This document shows, piece after piece, positions 9,113-16,879 of a DNA stretch of 64,000 nucleotides. Position 1 is the first letter of the stretch, and every line of letters begins with the position of its first letter. Origin of the DNA: Acidobacteriota bacterium. Lineage in GTDB: Bacteria; Acidobacteriota; Blastocatellia; Pyrinomonadales; Pyrinomonadaceae. The DNA lies in assembly GCA_025463135.1 (NCBI GenBank), contig JAOAPY010000011.1, positions 62,001 to 126,000 of the forward strand, given 5' to 3'. The notes beneath the pieces were generated by a model that ran no database searches, had not been told where the DNA came from, and saw nothing but the letters and a program-made list of their open reading frames with translations. The position numbers and the translations under genes were made by a program.

Positions 9113-9600
9113 CTCAAGCGCAGCGAGATAAGCTTTGGGGCGTCGCCTCTGCATCCGGATCTTACACAGGACCGAGTAACAACAACGCTGGTGCGTTAGA
9201 CGCCTTAGGAACTTTTCTGCATGCGGAGCAAGATTCATTCTCTCACGAGGGCTTCGGGCCAAACCTGGGTCAAGGATGGCCACCTTGGACAGGTACGGCT
9301 CCTGACAAGACTTACAATGACCCAGCCAAAGCTGATCGGATGGCCTTCGATTCTTACAATCGGCTGACAACAGCCGCGACGGTTCTCTATAACAATCACA
9401 AAATATCCTTTCTCTACAAACCTCTTGAGTGGAAGGTGGTCAGTCCGTTGGTTCAGGCATTCAACAGGGCCAAGACCCCAGAGGAAAAGCAGAAGATTAT
9501 CGCTCAAATCAATACTCTCGCGCAGCAAAACCTTGAGCGTCAGGCCCAGGAAGCAGTCAGGAAGAAAGAGGAAGAGAAGAAAAGAAAACACCACCAGTAA
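9113..9600 (+). pseudogene. C-terminal piece of an RHS-type or secreted protein, truncated by the IS256 end
   Basis: About 160 codons in frame with an apparent ATG at 9079 that lies inside the IS256 end, so the true start is lost. The sequence has a metal-ligand-like helical motif, TFLHAEQDSFSHEGFG, followed by GTAPDKTYNDPAKADRMA. I associate this with C-terminal domains of RHS and related secreted proteins that resemble zinc-dependent phospholipase C/S1-P1 folds (DUF6765-like). The last 45 residues are a charged coiled-coil-like tail (RQAQEAVRKKEEEKKRKH). It may be a toxin tip separated from its RHS body. Two intact small genes follow, either of which could be a former partner. The fold assignment is inference. 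Confidence 0.5.
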
Positions 9601-9614
9601 GGCACAACACGACA

Positions 9615-9908
9615 ATGCGTATGGGTCGTCTCACGCGAGTTCTAACACTGATTCCTGTCGCGGCAGGTACGATTGCGACGAGTCTTTTTCTTGTTCAGGG
9701 CGGATTCGGAGGAGGACACAGCCGGTTCGATTCTGCAATTACGACATTGGGTTTCCCGTCCATCATGCTTATGAATTTAGTCGCGTTGCCCAACTCCTTG
9801 TCCGTTCCCGATATCCTTCTCGTTGTTTGGATACCTTGTTTGATCAATGTCTTAATATTCTTCTTGATCGGAGTAGCGATTACAAGGCTAATACCTGGAA
9901 AAGGTTGA
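9615..9908 (+). CDS. Small membrane protein
   Basis: 97 residues with two or three hydrophobic segments: LTLIPVAAGTIATSLFLVQG (about 9-28), an intermediate one near 47-58, and ILLVVWIPCLINVLIFFLIGV (about 67-87). It is probably an inner-membrane protein. I do not recognise a family. It lies 14 bases after the toxin-like fragment and 5 bases before the YD-repeat gene at 9914, so the three may be co-transcribed. A membrane-bound immunity role for the truncated toxin is possible but untested. Confidence 0.6.
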   Translation: MRMGRLTRVLTLIPVAAGTIATSLFLVQGGFGGGHSRFDSAITTLGFPSIMLMNLVALPNSLSVPDILLVVWIPCLINVLIFFLIGVAITRLIPGKG

Positions 9909-9913
9909 AAATA

Positions 9914-10687
9914 ATGGTCTTATTAAAAATCACTCTTTACTTAGGCATGTTCCTGTTCTTGCCAACCTACACGCAAACTTCACCTTCGCGAGGACGAGAC
10001 GCACTAAGGGGGCCCGTGCGCACCGTAAGTGTAGAGAGAGTCCGCCTCTCGCATGAAGACCAAACAAGAGAACTGAGGCGGATAAGGGTGGATGCCGTCT
10101 CTTACAATGAAAAAGGGCGTCCATCCGAACGCGACCTTTACAGTGATTATGGATTTGTCGTAGGCAGAGAACTTTACAGCTATGACCCAAACGGCTTCTT
10201 GTCTCAGTCCATCCTGTACGATGCCACGAGTAAAGCGATCGAGCGCAGGATGTACGGTTATGATTCCAAAGGAAAGATGATCTCAGTGACAACTTACGAT
10301 GCAAAGGGCGAGCTTGGGCTTAGGCAGAATTATCGATACGACGAGAGGCAAAATTTGTATGAGGAAATAACCGCTTCCTCTAAAGAAGTGATTGGAAAAA
10401 GGATTTCGAGGCTTGACCTGAAGGGAGTCATCGCAGAAGAGGCTTACTATGAAGCCAGAGGTCAACTCAAGGAGAAGTGGCTGTACAAATACGACCATGC
10501 CGGGAACCTAGCAGAAGAAACTCTCTACGATGCAGACGGATCCCTTCGAAAAAGGCTTGTTCACCTTTATGATATGGATCCTCACGGCAATTGGATCGTA
10601 ATGAGGACCACAGTTGTGGTAAACAGCCTAAATGGAAGCTTACGTGAATCCGCTTTTGTCACTTACCGCTCGATTACTTATTACTAG
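9914..10687 (+). CDS. Secreted protein with degenerate YD/RHS-like repeats
   Basis: 257 residues from the ATG at 9914. A signal peptide covers about residues 1-20 (LLKITLYLGMFLFLPTYTQT). The body is a series of ~20-residue repeats of the YD type: VGRELYSYDPNGFLSQSILYD, ERRMYGYDSKGKMISVTTYD, QNYRYDERQNLYEE and LYKYDHAGNLAEETLYD. These resemble the beta-hairpin repeats of RHS shells, but here they are short and lack an RHS core or toxin tip. A much longer reading frame extends upstream to 9425 but only overlaps the previous gene, so it is not the start. It is probably exported or periplasmic; the function is unknown. Confidence 0.7.
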   Translation: MVLLKITLYLGMFLFLPTYTQTSPSRGRDALRGPVRTVSVERVRLSHEDQTRELRRIRVDAVSYNEKGRPSERDLYSDYGFVVGRELYSYDPNGFLSQSILYDATSKAIERRMYGYDSKGKMISVTTYDAKGELGLRQNYRYDERQNLYEEITASSKEVIGKRISRLDLKGVIAEEAYYEARGQLKEKWLYKYDHAGNLAEETLYDADGSLRKRLVHLYDMDPHGNWIVMRTTVVVNSLNGSLRESAFVTYRSITYY

Positions 10688-10932
10688 TCGGAAGCGTCTC
10701 ATCGGTCTGCCCTGCCAGACGCAACCAAGCCGCGGTGACCGGATCTTCATTTGAAATATTCAGTGCTCGCAATTTTTGCGCGTATCTGATTCTTACGCTT
10801 ATCAGAGCCCTGCTTCTCTTCATCACCTTCTGAACGGAACGGCTCAAGGACTCCCTTGCGGACCGCACTTTCGACTTCTCGAAGTAGGTGGGCGACCAAA
10901 TGGCTTGTAGGTTCAAAGAGCGGTTTGACCAT
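10674..10932 (-). pseudogene. Unknown gene, N-terminal remnant with a frameshift
   Basis: Two overlapping minus-strand frames join into one plausible protein start: VKPLFEPTSHLVAHLLREVE followed by EPFRSEGDEEKQGSDKRKNQ in the first frame, then LRALNISNEDPVTAAWLRLAG in the second. I recall proteins starting this way (a HLLRELE segment, a charged linker, then a DPVAxAWLRL helix) from Acidobacteria and Planctomycetes, but know no function. The homology ends near 10690, so the rest of the gene is missing. A one-base change near 10755 separates the frames. Confidence 0.4.
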
Positions 10933-11438
10933 TCAAGCGGCAGGCATCACGGGAGAAGCCAGCTGGCCCCTGGGCCAACGATCAATAACCGGCGATAGAT
11001 TCGCTCCTGGCGGGGGTCTTTGAATTGGAATTGCTGTTCATTCATGGACGAGCGAACGGCGCGAACAGCATGGTTGTGAGCCACAGGATACATTTCTCCA
11101 AAACCTAAAGTGCGAACCTGAGCATTTCCTCTGCTTTGGCCGGAAGTATTTCCCTATACCGGATTGTAGCGCTTCTCTTCCAACATGGAGTACAGGACCT
11201 TCAATGTTAACAGTTGCCATGCGCGAAAAACGCCCCATCGTGGATGAGGAGTGAGTAATGTCGGCGGATGAACAGTGGGATCAGGGCCCAGCACAATCAT
11301 AGAGGTCCGGCGGTTCCGGAGCGATTCGCTAGGGAAGTACATTGATTCGCCTTGGAGTTGCGACCCGCCGCGCTCGATGATCTGGGATTGCCGCAGCCTG
11401 ATCAATGTGCCTTGACGATTGGGCGAAACGGCACCACA
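10933..11438. other. No supported gene
   Basis: About 500 bases without a convincing coding frame on either strand. One plus-strand stretch near 11355-11390 encodes LRPAALDDLGL, a motif typical of HisKA_3 sensor kinases. It covers only about a dozen residues and is at best the trace of a lost kinase gene. Confidence 0.3.
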
Positions 11439-11697
11439 ATGAAACTTCCGCCGATCTCTACTGCACTGGTTTTATTGATCCCGACCAGCGCCTTTCCCCA
11501 GATCTCAGCACCCTTTTCTGCTGAGGGCACTGGAAAGGAAGAAGAGTACCGCAAAGCAAGAGCCAATTTCGCTGACATTCCAATTGGGTAGATTGTCGAA
11601 ATAATCGGAATAGGATTCTTTGACTCTATTCATGATGCAATTGGCGGCGCCAAGAACGGCATGAAACTACACCCGGTTCTGAAGATCAGAGCAGCAT
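11439..11697 (+). pseudogene. Secreted 'FFD..H..ELHPV' family protein, decayed copy with in-frame TAG
   Basis: From ATG 11439 the frame encodes a signal-peptide-like start (PPISTALVLLIPTSAFPQIS). After a TAG at 11589-11591 it continues in the same frame with EIIGIGFFDSIHDA and KNGMKLHPVLKIR. The second part is the diagnostic block of a family seen three more times in this window (inside the protein at 19511, broken at 29161, intact at 44533). The middle of the domain is missing, so both a deletion and a stop have occurred. It sits immediately upstream of the first Hxs substrate gene. Confidence 0.5.
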
Positions 11698-11754
11698 TTA
11701 ATTTAGTGGTCGGTGGTGAGGATCTTTCTGAATTGACTCATTTGGGGGTATGTA

Positions 11755-12699
11755 ATGGTGAAGAAGACCAGTATTCTGACAATGGCAGCCGCGCTACTCG
11801 CCGTCTGCAGCAACGCAAAAGCGTCAGCGCCAAAATCCCTTTATACAACTTCGGATAGTCATAGCCAAGATGGACCGGAAACGGCTAACACATTAGAGGG
11901 TTTCCAAAGTCGCACGACCGAAACAGGAAACACGTTTCACTTCGTACTGGAACGAAATGGAGAAGGGCTTTTGTTGCCGCAACACGGTTCCCACAGTTCC
12001 CACAGTTCCCATAGTTCGCACAGTTCCCATTCATCAAGTTCAAGTTCAGGCTCAAGCTCGGATACCTCTCCCAGTGTTATTCGATCAGCTCCTAGGACCC
12101 AGCCACGGCGCTCTCTAAAGGTTCTGTGGAGGGACCGATTTGCCGCCGATAAGCGAGACTCGGCAATCTGGCAATCGCGTTCGTCGGACCCATTGGTAAC
12201 CGTCAAACAGGGAGCAGGTCGATTAATAATCCTTCCTCCACGGCAAGCACGAGGCATTCACATTAATGGGTACCGATCGGCAACCCCCTTCAACTTACGA
12301 AAAAGTTCACCCGCTGTCGGCGTAGAAACTGTCACCGAGGGGACAGCACATACGACGTTTTCGATTTTCGTCGATGATGACCACTGGTACCGTTTCCGCT
12401 ATAAACAGGGAAAGCTTTACCTCGAGTTTAAGGCTGCCGCGGAAGTTTCATCCAAGATTGTTGACTACGATGCTTTAAGACATCGGTATTGGCGCTTTCG
12501 ATACGATGGTTTTGTTAACTTGCTCCTTTGGGAAACGAGCCCAAATGATTATGCTTGGACTATAGAACAACAGATTACCCCTGTTGTAGATATTGACTCA
12601 CTCTATGTGGCGCTCGACGCCGGTACTGAGGGAGAAACAAAAACACCCGGAGTAGCAGTATTCGACAGTTTTGAGATCTACGTTCCCGATGAACTATAG
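11755..12699 (+). CDS. His-Xaa-Ser repeat protein 1 (HxsA-like) with C-terminal lectin-like domain
   Basis: 314 residues. The N-terminus looks like a signal peptide (ILTMAAALLAVCSNAKASA). Residues 77-94 are a perfect (His-Ser-Ser) repeat (HGSHSSHSS then further HSS units), followed by a Ser/Gly linker. Residues about 117-314 form an all-beta domain (IHINGYRSATPFNL, TTFSIFVDDDHWYRFRYKQG, YWRFRYDG, VAVFDSFEIYVPDEL) resembling concanavalin-like lectin/glucanase folds. The His-Xaa-Ser repeat is the signature of substrates of the Hxs system, and the maturation genes follow. In typical HxsA proteins the repeat is C-terminal; here it is internal and precedes a folded domain. The motif FVLER lies 13 residues before the first repeat histidine and is shared with the second substrate. 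The modification itself is unknown. Confidence 0.8.
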   Translation: MVKKTSILTMAAALLAVCSNAKASAPKSLYTTSDSHSQDGPETANTLEGFQSRTTETGNTFHFVLERNGEGLLLPQHGSHSSHSSHSSHSSHSSSSSSGSSSDTSPSVIRSAPRTQPRRSLKVLWRDRFAADKRDSAIWQSRSSDPLVTVKQGAGRLIILPPRQARGIHINGYRSATPFNLRKSSPAVGVETVTEGTAHTTFSIFVDDDHWYRFRYKQGKLYLEFKAAAEVSSKIVDYDALRHRYWRFRYDGFVNLLLWETSPNDYAWTIEQQITPVVDIDSLYVALDAGTEGETKTPGVAVFDSFEIYVPDEL

Positions 12700-12810
12700 G
12701 TCATATATGGCTGAAACGGCTGATCCACAGCGGAAAATATTTGACAGAGAAACGGCTTAGCTTGTACCGTTTTGTGCAAGACTTAGCATCCTTTGTTTTT
12801 GAGGTAACCC

Positions 12811-13044
12811 ATGCGCCCTAACACCAGCATCCTTGTTACGTCAGAAGCCCTATTAGCCGTTGTTCACAGCGGAATCAAGGCTCCCCTTGCAGCAAATCTG
12901 CAACTTGAAACTGAAGCAGTACAAGGAATCGAAGAGTTTGTCTTGGAACGAAGTGAAGCTTTGACGTCACAGCAGGTCTTCCAGACCTCGCATTCATCTC
13001 ATAGTTCACATCATTCTCACAGCTCTCATTGCTCAGGACGCTAA
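12811..13044 (+). CDS. His-Xaa-Ser repeat protein 2 (small substrate peptide)
   Basis: 77 residues, with GAGGTAA just upstream of the ATG. A short N-terminal region (about 1-58) contains FVLER at residues 43-47, the motif also present in substrate 1. The C-terminus (61-74) is a His/Ser repeat, HSSHSSHHSHSSHCS, then GR. This leader-plus-repetitive-core layout is that of a ribosomally made, post-translationally modified peptide. The C-terminal Cys within the repeat is unusual. HxsD follows directly: its GTG start is 17 bases after this stop. It is the best candidate for the canonical Hxs substrate of this operon. Confidence 0.8.
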   Translation: MRPNTSILVTSEALLAVVHSGIKAPLAANLQLETEAVQGIEEFVLERSEALTSQQVFQTSHSSHSSHHSHSSHCSGR

Positions 13045-13061
13045 CTCCTCTGGGTGATATT

Positions 13062-13364
13062 GTGGAACCACAGGAAATTAGATTTGATAAACGCGTCTTT
13101 TCCGTTGAGGCTGTCAAGAATGCGGCGTACCGAATGGCCGCTTCCCTGGACTCTGAGATAAAACTCGACGGAGATGAAATCGTTTGTAGTGTCAAATCTC
13201 GGCAGAAAGATAAGGACGCAGACGTTGCTGGCGTTATCGAACGATTTCGGAGGGAAGTAATAGATCATGATCTCCGACTCCAGATTAGTTCGCAGACGGA
13301 AGGCGTCCGAAACTTGATTCTCGCTCACGCTTTCTCAAGAACTGGCATTATTTCAAGTGAGTAA
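13062..13364 (+). CDS. hxsD: His-Xaa-Ser system protein HxsD
   Basis: About 100 residues, matching the HxsD pattern: an N-terminal strand IRFDKRVFSVEAVKNAAYRM, an acidic beta segment (IKLDGDEIVCSV), and the C-terminal LRLQISSQTEGVRNLILAHAFS. HxsD accompanies the two radical-SAM enzymes and the repeat substrate in Hxs cassettes; a recognition-element-like or chaperone role is plausible but unproven. I chose GTG 13062 because GGGTGA lies just upstream. A TTG at 13029 would overlap substrate 2. The stop overlaps the HxsB start (GTG 13357) by 8 bases, indicating translational coupling. Confidence 0.85.
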   Translation: MEPQEIRFDKRVFSVEAVKNAAYRMAASLDSEIKLDGDEIVCSVKSRQKDKDADVAGVIERFRREVIDHDLRLQISSQTEGVRNLILAHAFSRTGIISSE

Positions 13365-14823
13365 GTTCCAACCCCTCACGTTCTATAATATTCAGAGACC
13401 TCAGAGTTACGCTCTTTTGCCGTTCAAATTTGAGCGCCTCGATGGCAACAGAACTCTACTCACCAACATGGCAGGTGAGTTTCTCATACTGCCGCACTCA
13501 GAAGTTGAAAAATTGGTAGGCGGTAGTTTGACACCGGCATCTGCTCAATATTCGGACCTCCGCGCGCGACATTTTTTGGCGGACTCACTAACACACAAAT
13601 CTTCCATTGATCTTCTCGCGCTGAAGGTTCGGTCGCGATACCGTAGATTGCCTCAGTTCACCGGACTGCACATTTTTGTGGTTACTTTACGGTGCGAACA
13701 TAGTTGTCCGTACTGTCAGGTCTCGCGCCAGTCGGAAGATAAAGCAGCATTCGATATGAGTGAAGACACTGCGATGCGTTCTCTAGACTTAACATTCCGC
13801 TCCCCGGCCGAAGCGATCAAGATTGAGTTTCAGGGTGGAGAATCAATGCTGAATTTTCCGCTGATCAAGCAGATAGTGTTTGAAGCCGAGAAGCGAAATC
13901 AAAGAGACGGAAGGAATTTACAATTTGTCATAGCAACGAACCTCGCCGTAGCCACTCGTGAAATGTTGGCCTTTTGTGCCGAACACAACATCAACGTCTC
14001 AACCTCATTAGATGGTCCGCGCGACCTTCATAACCGAAATCGTCCGCGTCCAGGTGGTGATAGCTACGAACGAGTGACTGAAGGAATTCGGCTCGCACGC
14101 GAAGTTGTGGGTCGGGACAAAGTCGCCGCTCTAATGACAACCACTGAGGCAAGTTTATCCCGGGTGAGAGACATCATCGATGAATACCTGGCCCAAGAAT
14201 TTCACGAACTCTTTCTGCGCCCGATCTCACCATATGGATTTGCGATGAAGACCAAGAGCTTTGCCTCATACACCACGAATCATTGGTTGGAGTTTTATAA
14301 GGAAGGCCTGGACTACATAATCGACCTCAACCGTAGGGGTATCGCATTTAGGGAGCACTTTGCTGCCTTGATTCTCAAGAAAATGCTCACCTCGGATGAT
14401 CCCGGTTATGTCGACCTCATGAATCCTGCCGGCATCGGGATAGGAGCGGTTGTTTACAACTATGACGGCGCCGTATACGCATCCGACGAGAGTCGAATGC
14501 TGGCGGAAATGGGTGACAAATCGTTCAAGATTGGTGAGGTGGGCGCTAACACCTACGAAGAGATTTTTCTTAATGATAAATTGATCTCAGCATTGCATGA
14601 GTCATTCACCTTAAGCGCTCCTATGTGCTCTCAGTGTGCATTTGAACCTTATTGCGGCGCTGAACCAGTCTATCACCACGCGCAGCAGGGTGGAGACTGT
14701 TTGGGGCACAAAGCCGAGTCTGAGTTCTGTAATAAAAACATGTCAGTCTTTAAGTACTTAGTGAATAAGATGGAAGGAGATCCCTTCGTAAAGGACTTGT
14801 TCATTCATTGGGCGAATTACTAA
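13357..14823 (+). CDS. hxsB: His-Xaa-Ser system radical SAM maturase HxsB
   Basis: 488 residues. The radical-SAM [4Fe-4S] motif is RCEHSCPYCQ (Cys113, 117, 120), followed by the SAM-binding GGE motif (EFQGGESMLNFP) and later barrel strands (NINVSTSLDGPRDLHNRNRP). The C-terminus has a SPASM-type auxiliary-cluster region with CSQCAFEPYCGAEP and further Cys residues. The length and order fit HxsB, the longer of the two radical-SAM enzymes in Hxs cassettes. The likely substrate is the His/Ser repeat of one or both proteins upstream. It starts with GTG overlapping hxsD and ends one base before the hxsC ATG, so the genes are tightly coupled. Confidence 0.92.
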   Translation: MSKFQPLTFYNIQRPQSYALLPFKFERLDGNRTLLTNMAGEFLILPHSEVEKLVGGSLTPASAQYSDLRARHFLADSLTHKSSIDLLALKVRSRYRRLPQFTGLHIFVVTLRCEHSCPYCQVSRQSEDKAAFDMSEDTAMRSLDLTFRSPAEAIKIEFQGGESMLNFPLIKQIVFEAEKRNQRDGRNLQFVIATNLAVATREMLAFCAEHNINVSTSLDGPRDLHNRNRPRPGGDSYERVTEGIRLAREVVGRDKVAALMTTTEASLSRVRDIIDEYLAQEFHELFLRPISPYGFAMKTKSFASYTTNHWLEFYKEGLDYIIDLNRRGIAFREHFAALILKKMLTSDDPGYVDLMNPAGIGIGAVVYNYDGAVYASDESRMLAEMGDKSFKIGEVGANTYEEIFLNDKLISALHESFTLSAPMCSQCAFEPYCGAEPVYHHAQQGGDCLGHKAESEFCNKNMSVFKYLVNKMEGDPFVKDLFIHWANY

Positions 14824-14824
14824 T

Positions 14825-15982
14825 ATGCTTAAACTTGATGGCCGCGCTCTGCAGGTTAGAACTGGAACCGATCAAAAACGAACGGTTATTAAACTATCTG
14901 ACGATGCCGCGTTTCCCGTTTCGTTAAGACAAAAGCGAGCCTATTTAATGGCCTCAAGCGAGGTTCCCCAAGGGTTCGCTGCGTATGTGTCGCTGCCTGG
15001 CATTGGTGACCAGGCCGTGTTCCCTGAGAACGCGACCATTGTTCGATTATCAGATGAGTTTAAATACCTCAGAAGCGACGATATTATCCGAATCGATTTC
15101 GGTGAAGGCTCTGTTCGAGTCCTGTTTCGTGCGAGTTCGAGACACAACTTCTTTCTTGTCACAGAGCAATGTAATAGCTATTGCCTCATGTGTTCGCAGC
15201 CACCGAAGGCAATCGATGACGGTTGGATCATTGAAGAACTGCGTCGAGTAATTCCGCTTATTCCTTCAGAGACGCAGGAGATTGGATTCACTGGCGGCGA
15301 ACCCTTTCTGTTTGGTGATCAATTTCTTGATGTTCTGAGGCTCGCCAAGACTATGCTTCCACGAACCGCTATTCACATCCTTTCAAATGGACGATTGTTT
15401 TCTAGTAAGCAGTTCGCCAGGCGCTATGCGTCGATTCAACACCACGACATGATGATTGGTATTCCCGTTTATTCAGATGATGCGACGATCCATGATTACG
15501 TCGTCCAGGCAAGTGGAGCGTTTGATGAAACAATCACCGGAATACTTAACTTAAAGGAGCTCAGACAGCGGGTCGAGATTCGAGTTGTCCTTCACAGACA
15601 AACAGTGGACAGGCTTCCTCAGTTGGCGGAATTCATTTCCAGGAATTTACTATTTGTGGACCAAGTCGCGCTCATGGGGCTTGAAATCACCGGCTTCACG
15701 CGAGCTAATCTGGAACAGCTTTGGATCGATCCAAAAGACTATTCTACACAACTAAAGAAAGCTGCAAGTATCTTCGAGGGTTATCGTATTCCCTTTTTGA
15801 TTTACAACCACCAGTTGTGCACCGTCGATAAAAGCCTATGGAAATACTGTCAAAAATCAATTAGCGATTGGAAGAATGAATACCTCGAGATTTGCGATTC
15901 GTGTTCAGTAAAAAGCGAATGCGGAGGCTTCTTTTCGTCCTCAAAGCTGTATAGACACAGCGACTACATAATGCCCGTGTGA
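14825..15982 (+). CDS. hxsC: His-Xaa-Ser system radical SAM maturase HxsC
   Basis: 385 residues. The radical-SAM cluster motif is EQCNSYCLMCSQP (Cys116, 120, 123), with the GGEP motif (IGFTGGEPFLFG). A C-terminal cysteine group (ICDSCSVKSECGGFF) probably binds an auxiliary cluster. The N-terminal ~110 residues are a beta-rich region typical of HxsC. It starts right after hxsB, and its TGA overlaps the GTG of the methyltransferase gene (GTGTGA). Two radical-SAM enzymes acting on one repeat substrate is the defining feature of Hxs cassettes. Confidence 0.92.
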   Translation: MLKLDGRALQVRTGTDQKRTVIKLSDDAAFPVSLRQKRAYLMASSEVPQGFAAYVSLPGIGDQAVFPENATIVRLSDEFKYLRSDDIIRIDFGEGSVRVLFRASSRHNFFLVTEQCNSYCLMCSQPPKAIDDGWIIEELRRVIPLIPSETQEIGFTGGEPFLFGDQFLDVLRLAKTMLPRTAIHILSNGRLFSSKQFARRYASIQHHDMMIGIPVYSDDATIHDYVVQASGAFDETITGILNLKELRQRVEIRVVLHRQTVDRLPQLAEFISRNLLFVDQVALMGLEITGFTRANLEQLWIDPKDYSTQLKKAASIFEGYRIPFLIYNHQLCTVDKSLWKYCQKSISDWKNEYLEICDSCSVKSECGGFFSSSKLYRHSDYIMPV

Positions 15983-16596
15983 ACTACCCATGGCTTGGTC
16001 TCGGGTATATCGGATTACCTATGATGCGCGCCGTATTTGCAAATGAAGGACGAATCAAACCCAACACATTCATCGCGTCCCCGTTAGTACGGCGGTTTGC
16101 TTCGACCATAGCCGACGCAGCAAATGGCGCCCCCATAATTGACGTTGCTTGTGGCTCTGGCCGAAATGCAATGATTTTCGCTGAAATGGGTTGCGATGTC
16201 ATTTGCGTAGATATAAATCTGACCCGTTTGAAAAACCATCTGTCTGGCCAAGCTTCGCGTTTTGAGTCTTCGTCTCGGCTTAAACTTCGTACGCTGGATC
16301 TCATCAATGATCCATGGCCCTTTAAGGCGGGTGCCATAGGCGCCATAATCAATATCGATTTTCTCCTGCCAACTCTGTTCCCGTGCTTCGCATATTCACT
16401 CGTTCCTGGAGGACACCTCCTCATTGAAACTATTTCCGGCCGTGGTGGCAACTACCTTGAGTTGCCGGGCGCCGGCGAAGTTAGATCCGCACTTGAAACT
16501 GGATTTCATCTCGAGCTTTATGAGGAGCGCAAAGTAGGACCTAAAGAATCGAACGCTGTGACTGTGAAATTGGTCGGCAGATGTATTTCTGTTTAG
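15979..16596 (+). CDS. Class I SAM-dependent methyltransferase coupled to the Hxs operon
   Basis: 205 residues starting at a GTG that overlaps the hxsC stop. Motif I is PIIDVACGSGRNAMIFAEMG, followed by the acidic end of strand 2 (VICVDIN) and a motif-IV-like AIINIDFLLP. The fold resembles TehB-type small-molecule methyltransferases. A methyltransferase is not part of the Hxs core as I know it, so here it may add a methyl group to the modified repeat or its product. The acceptor cannot be read from the sequence. It is the last gene of the operon and is convergent with the FtsK remnant. Confidence 0.85.
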   Translation: MNYPWLGLGYIGLPMMRAVFANEGRIKPNTFIASPLVRRFASTIADAANGAPIIDVACGSGRNAMIFAEMGCDVICVDINLTRLKNHLSGQASRFESSSRLKLRTLDLINDPWPFKAGAIGAIINIDFLLPTLFPCFAYSLVPGGHLLIETISGRGGNYLELPGAGEVRSALETGFHLELYEERKVGPKESNAVTVKLVGRCISV

Positions 16597-16632
16597 GCGC
16601 TTTTGACGGTTGAGACCATTGCGGCGGTCCAC

Positions 16633-16692
16633 GGTTACGTTCAAGCTTTTCGTCATCAACTCTCCCTTCCCTCAATATCTTGATCTCAATTC
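16633..16692 (+). repeat. Dispersed repeat copy B
   Basis: Aligns with 6419-6480 (see that entry). It lies in the ~280-base gene-free interval between the Hxs methyltransferase and the FtsK remnant, which otherwise shows nothing recognisable. Confidence 0.4.
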
Positions 16693-16879
16693 GAGAACTA
16701 TGACTTTCATGTCAGGACGTTTACCTCAAGACCTCAAGCGCCAATAAAGCTAACTGAGTTATTTTGAGCTGGTTGTGATAGTTGTTGTTGCCGACTCTGT
16801 GGTGATGGACGACCATTAGAGCTCCTGAAAAGAAAAAGCAATTGACGCTGAACACTTGGATCAGTTCACGATTTCTGCA

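Noticed and set aside
9425-9913. Upstream extension of the YD-repeat gene frame to 9425
   Set aside because: It overlaps two other genes in different frames; the ATG at 9914 directly precedes a clear signal peptide.
11352-11400. LRPAALDDLGL, typical of HisKA_3 sensor kinases
   Set aside because: Only about a dozen residues with no other kinase motif around; may be chance.
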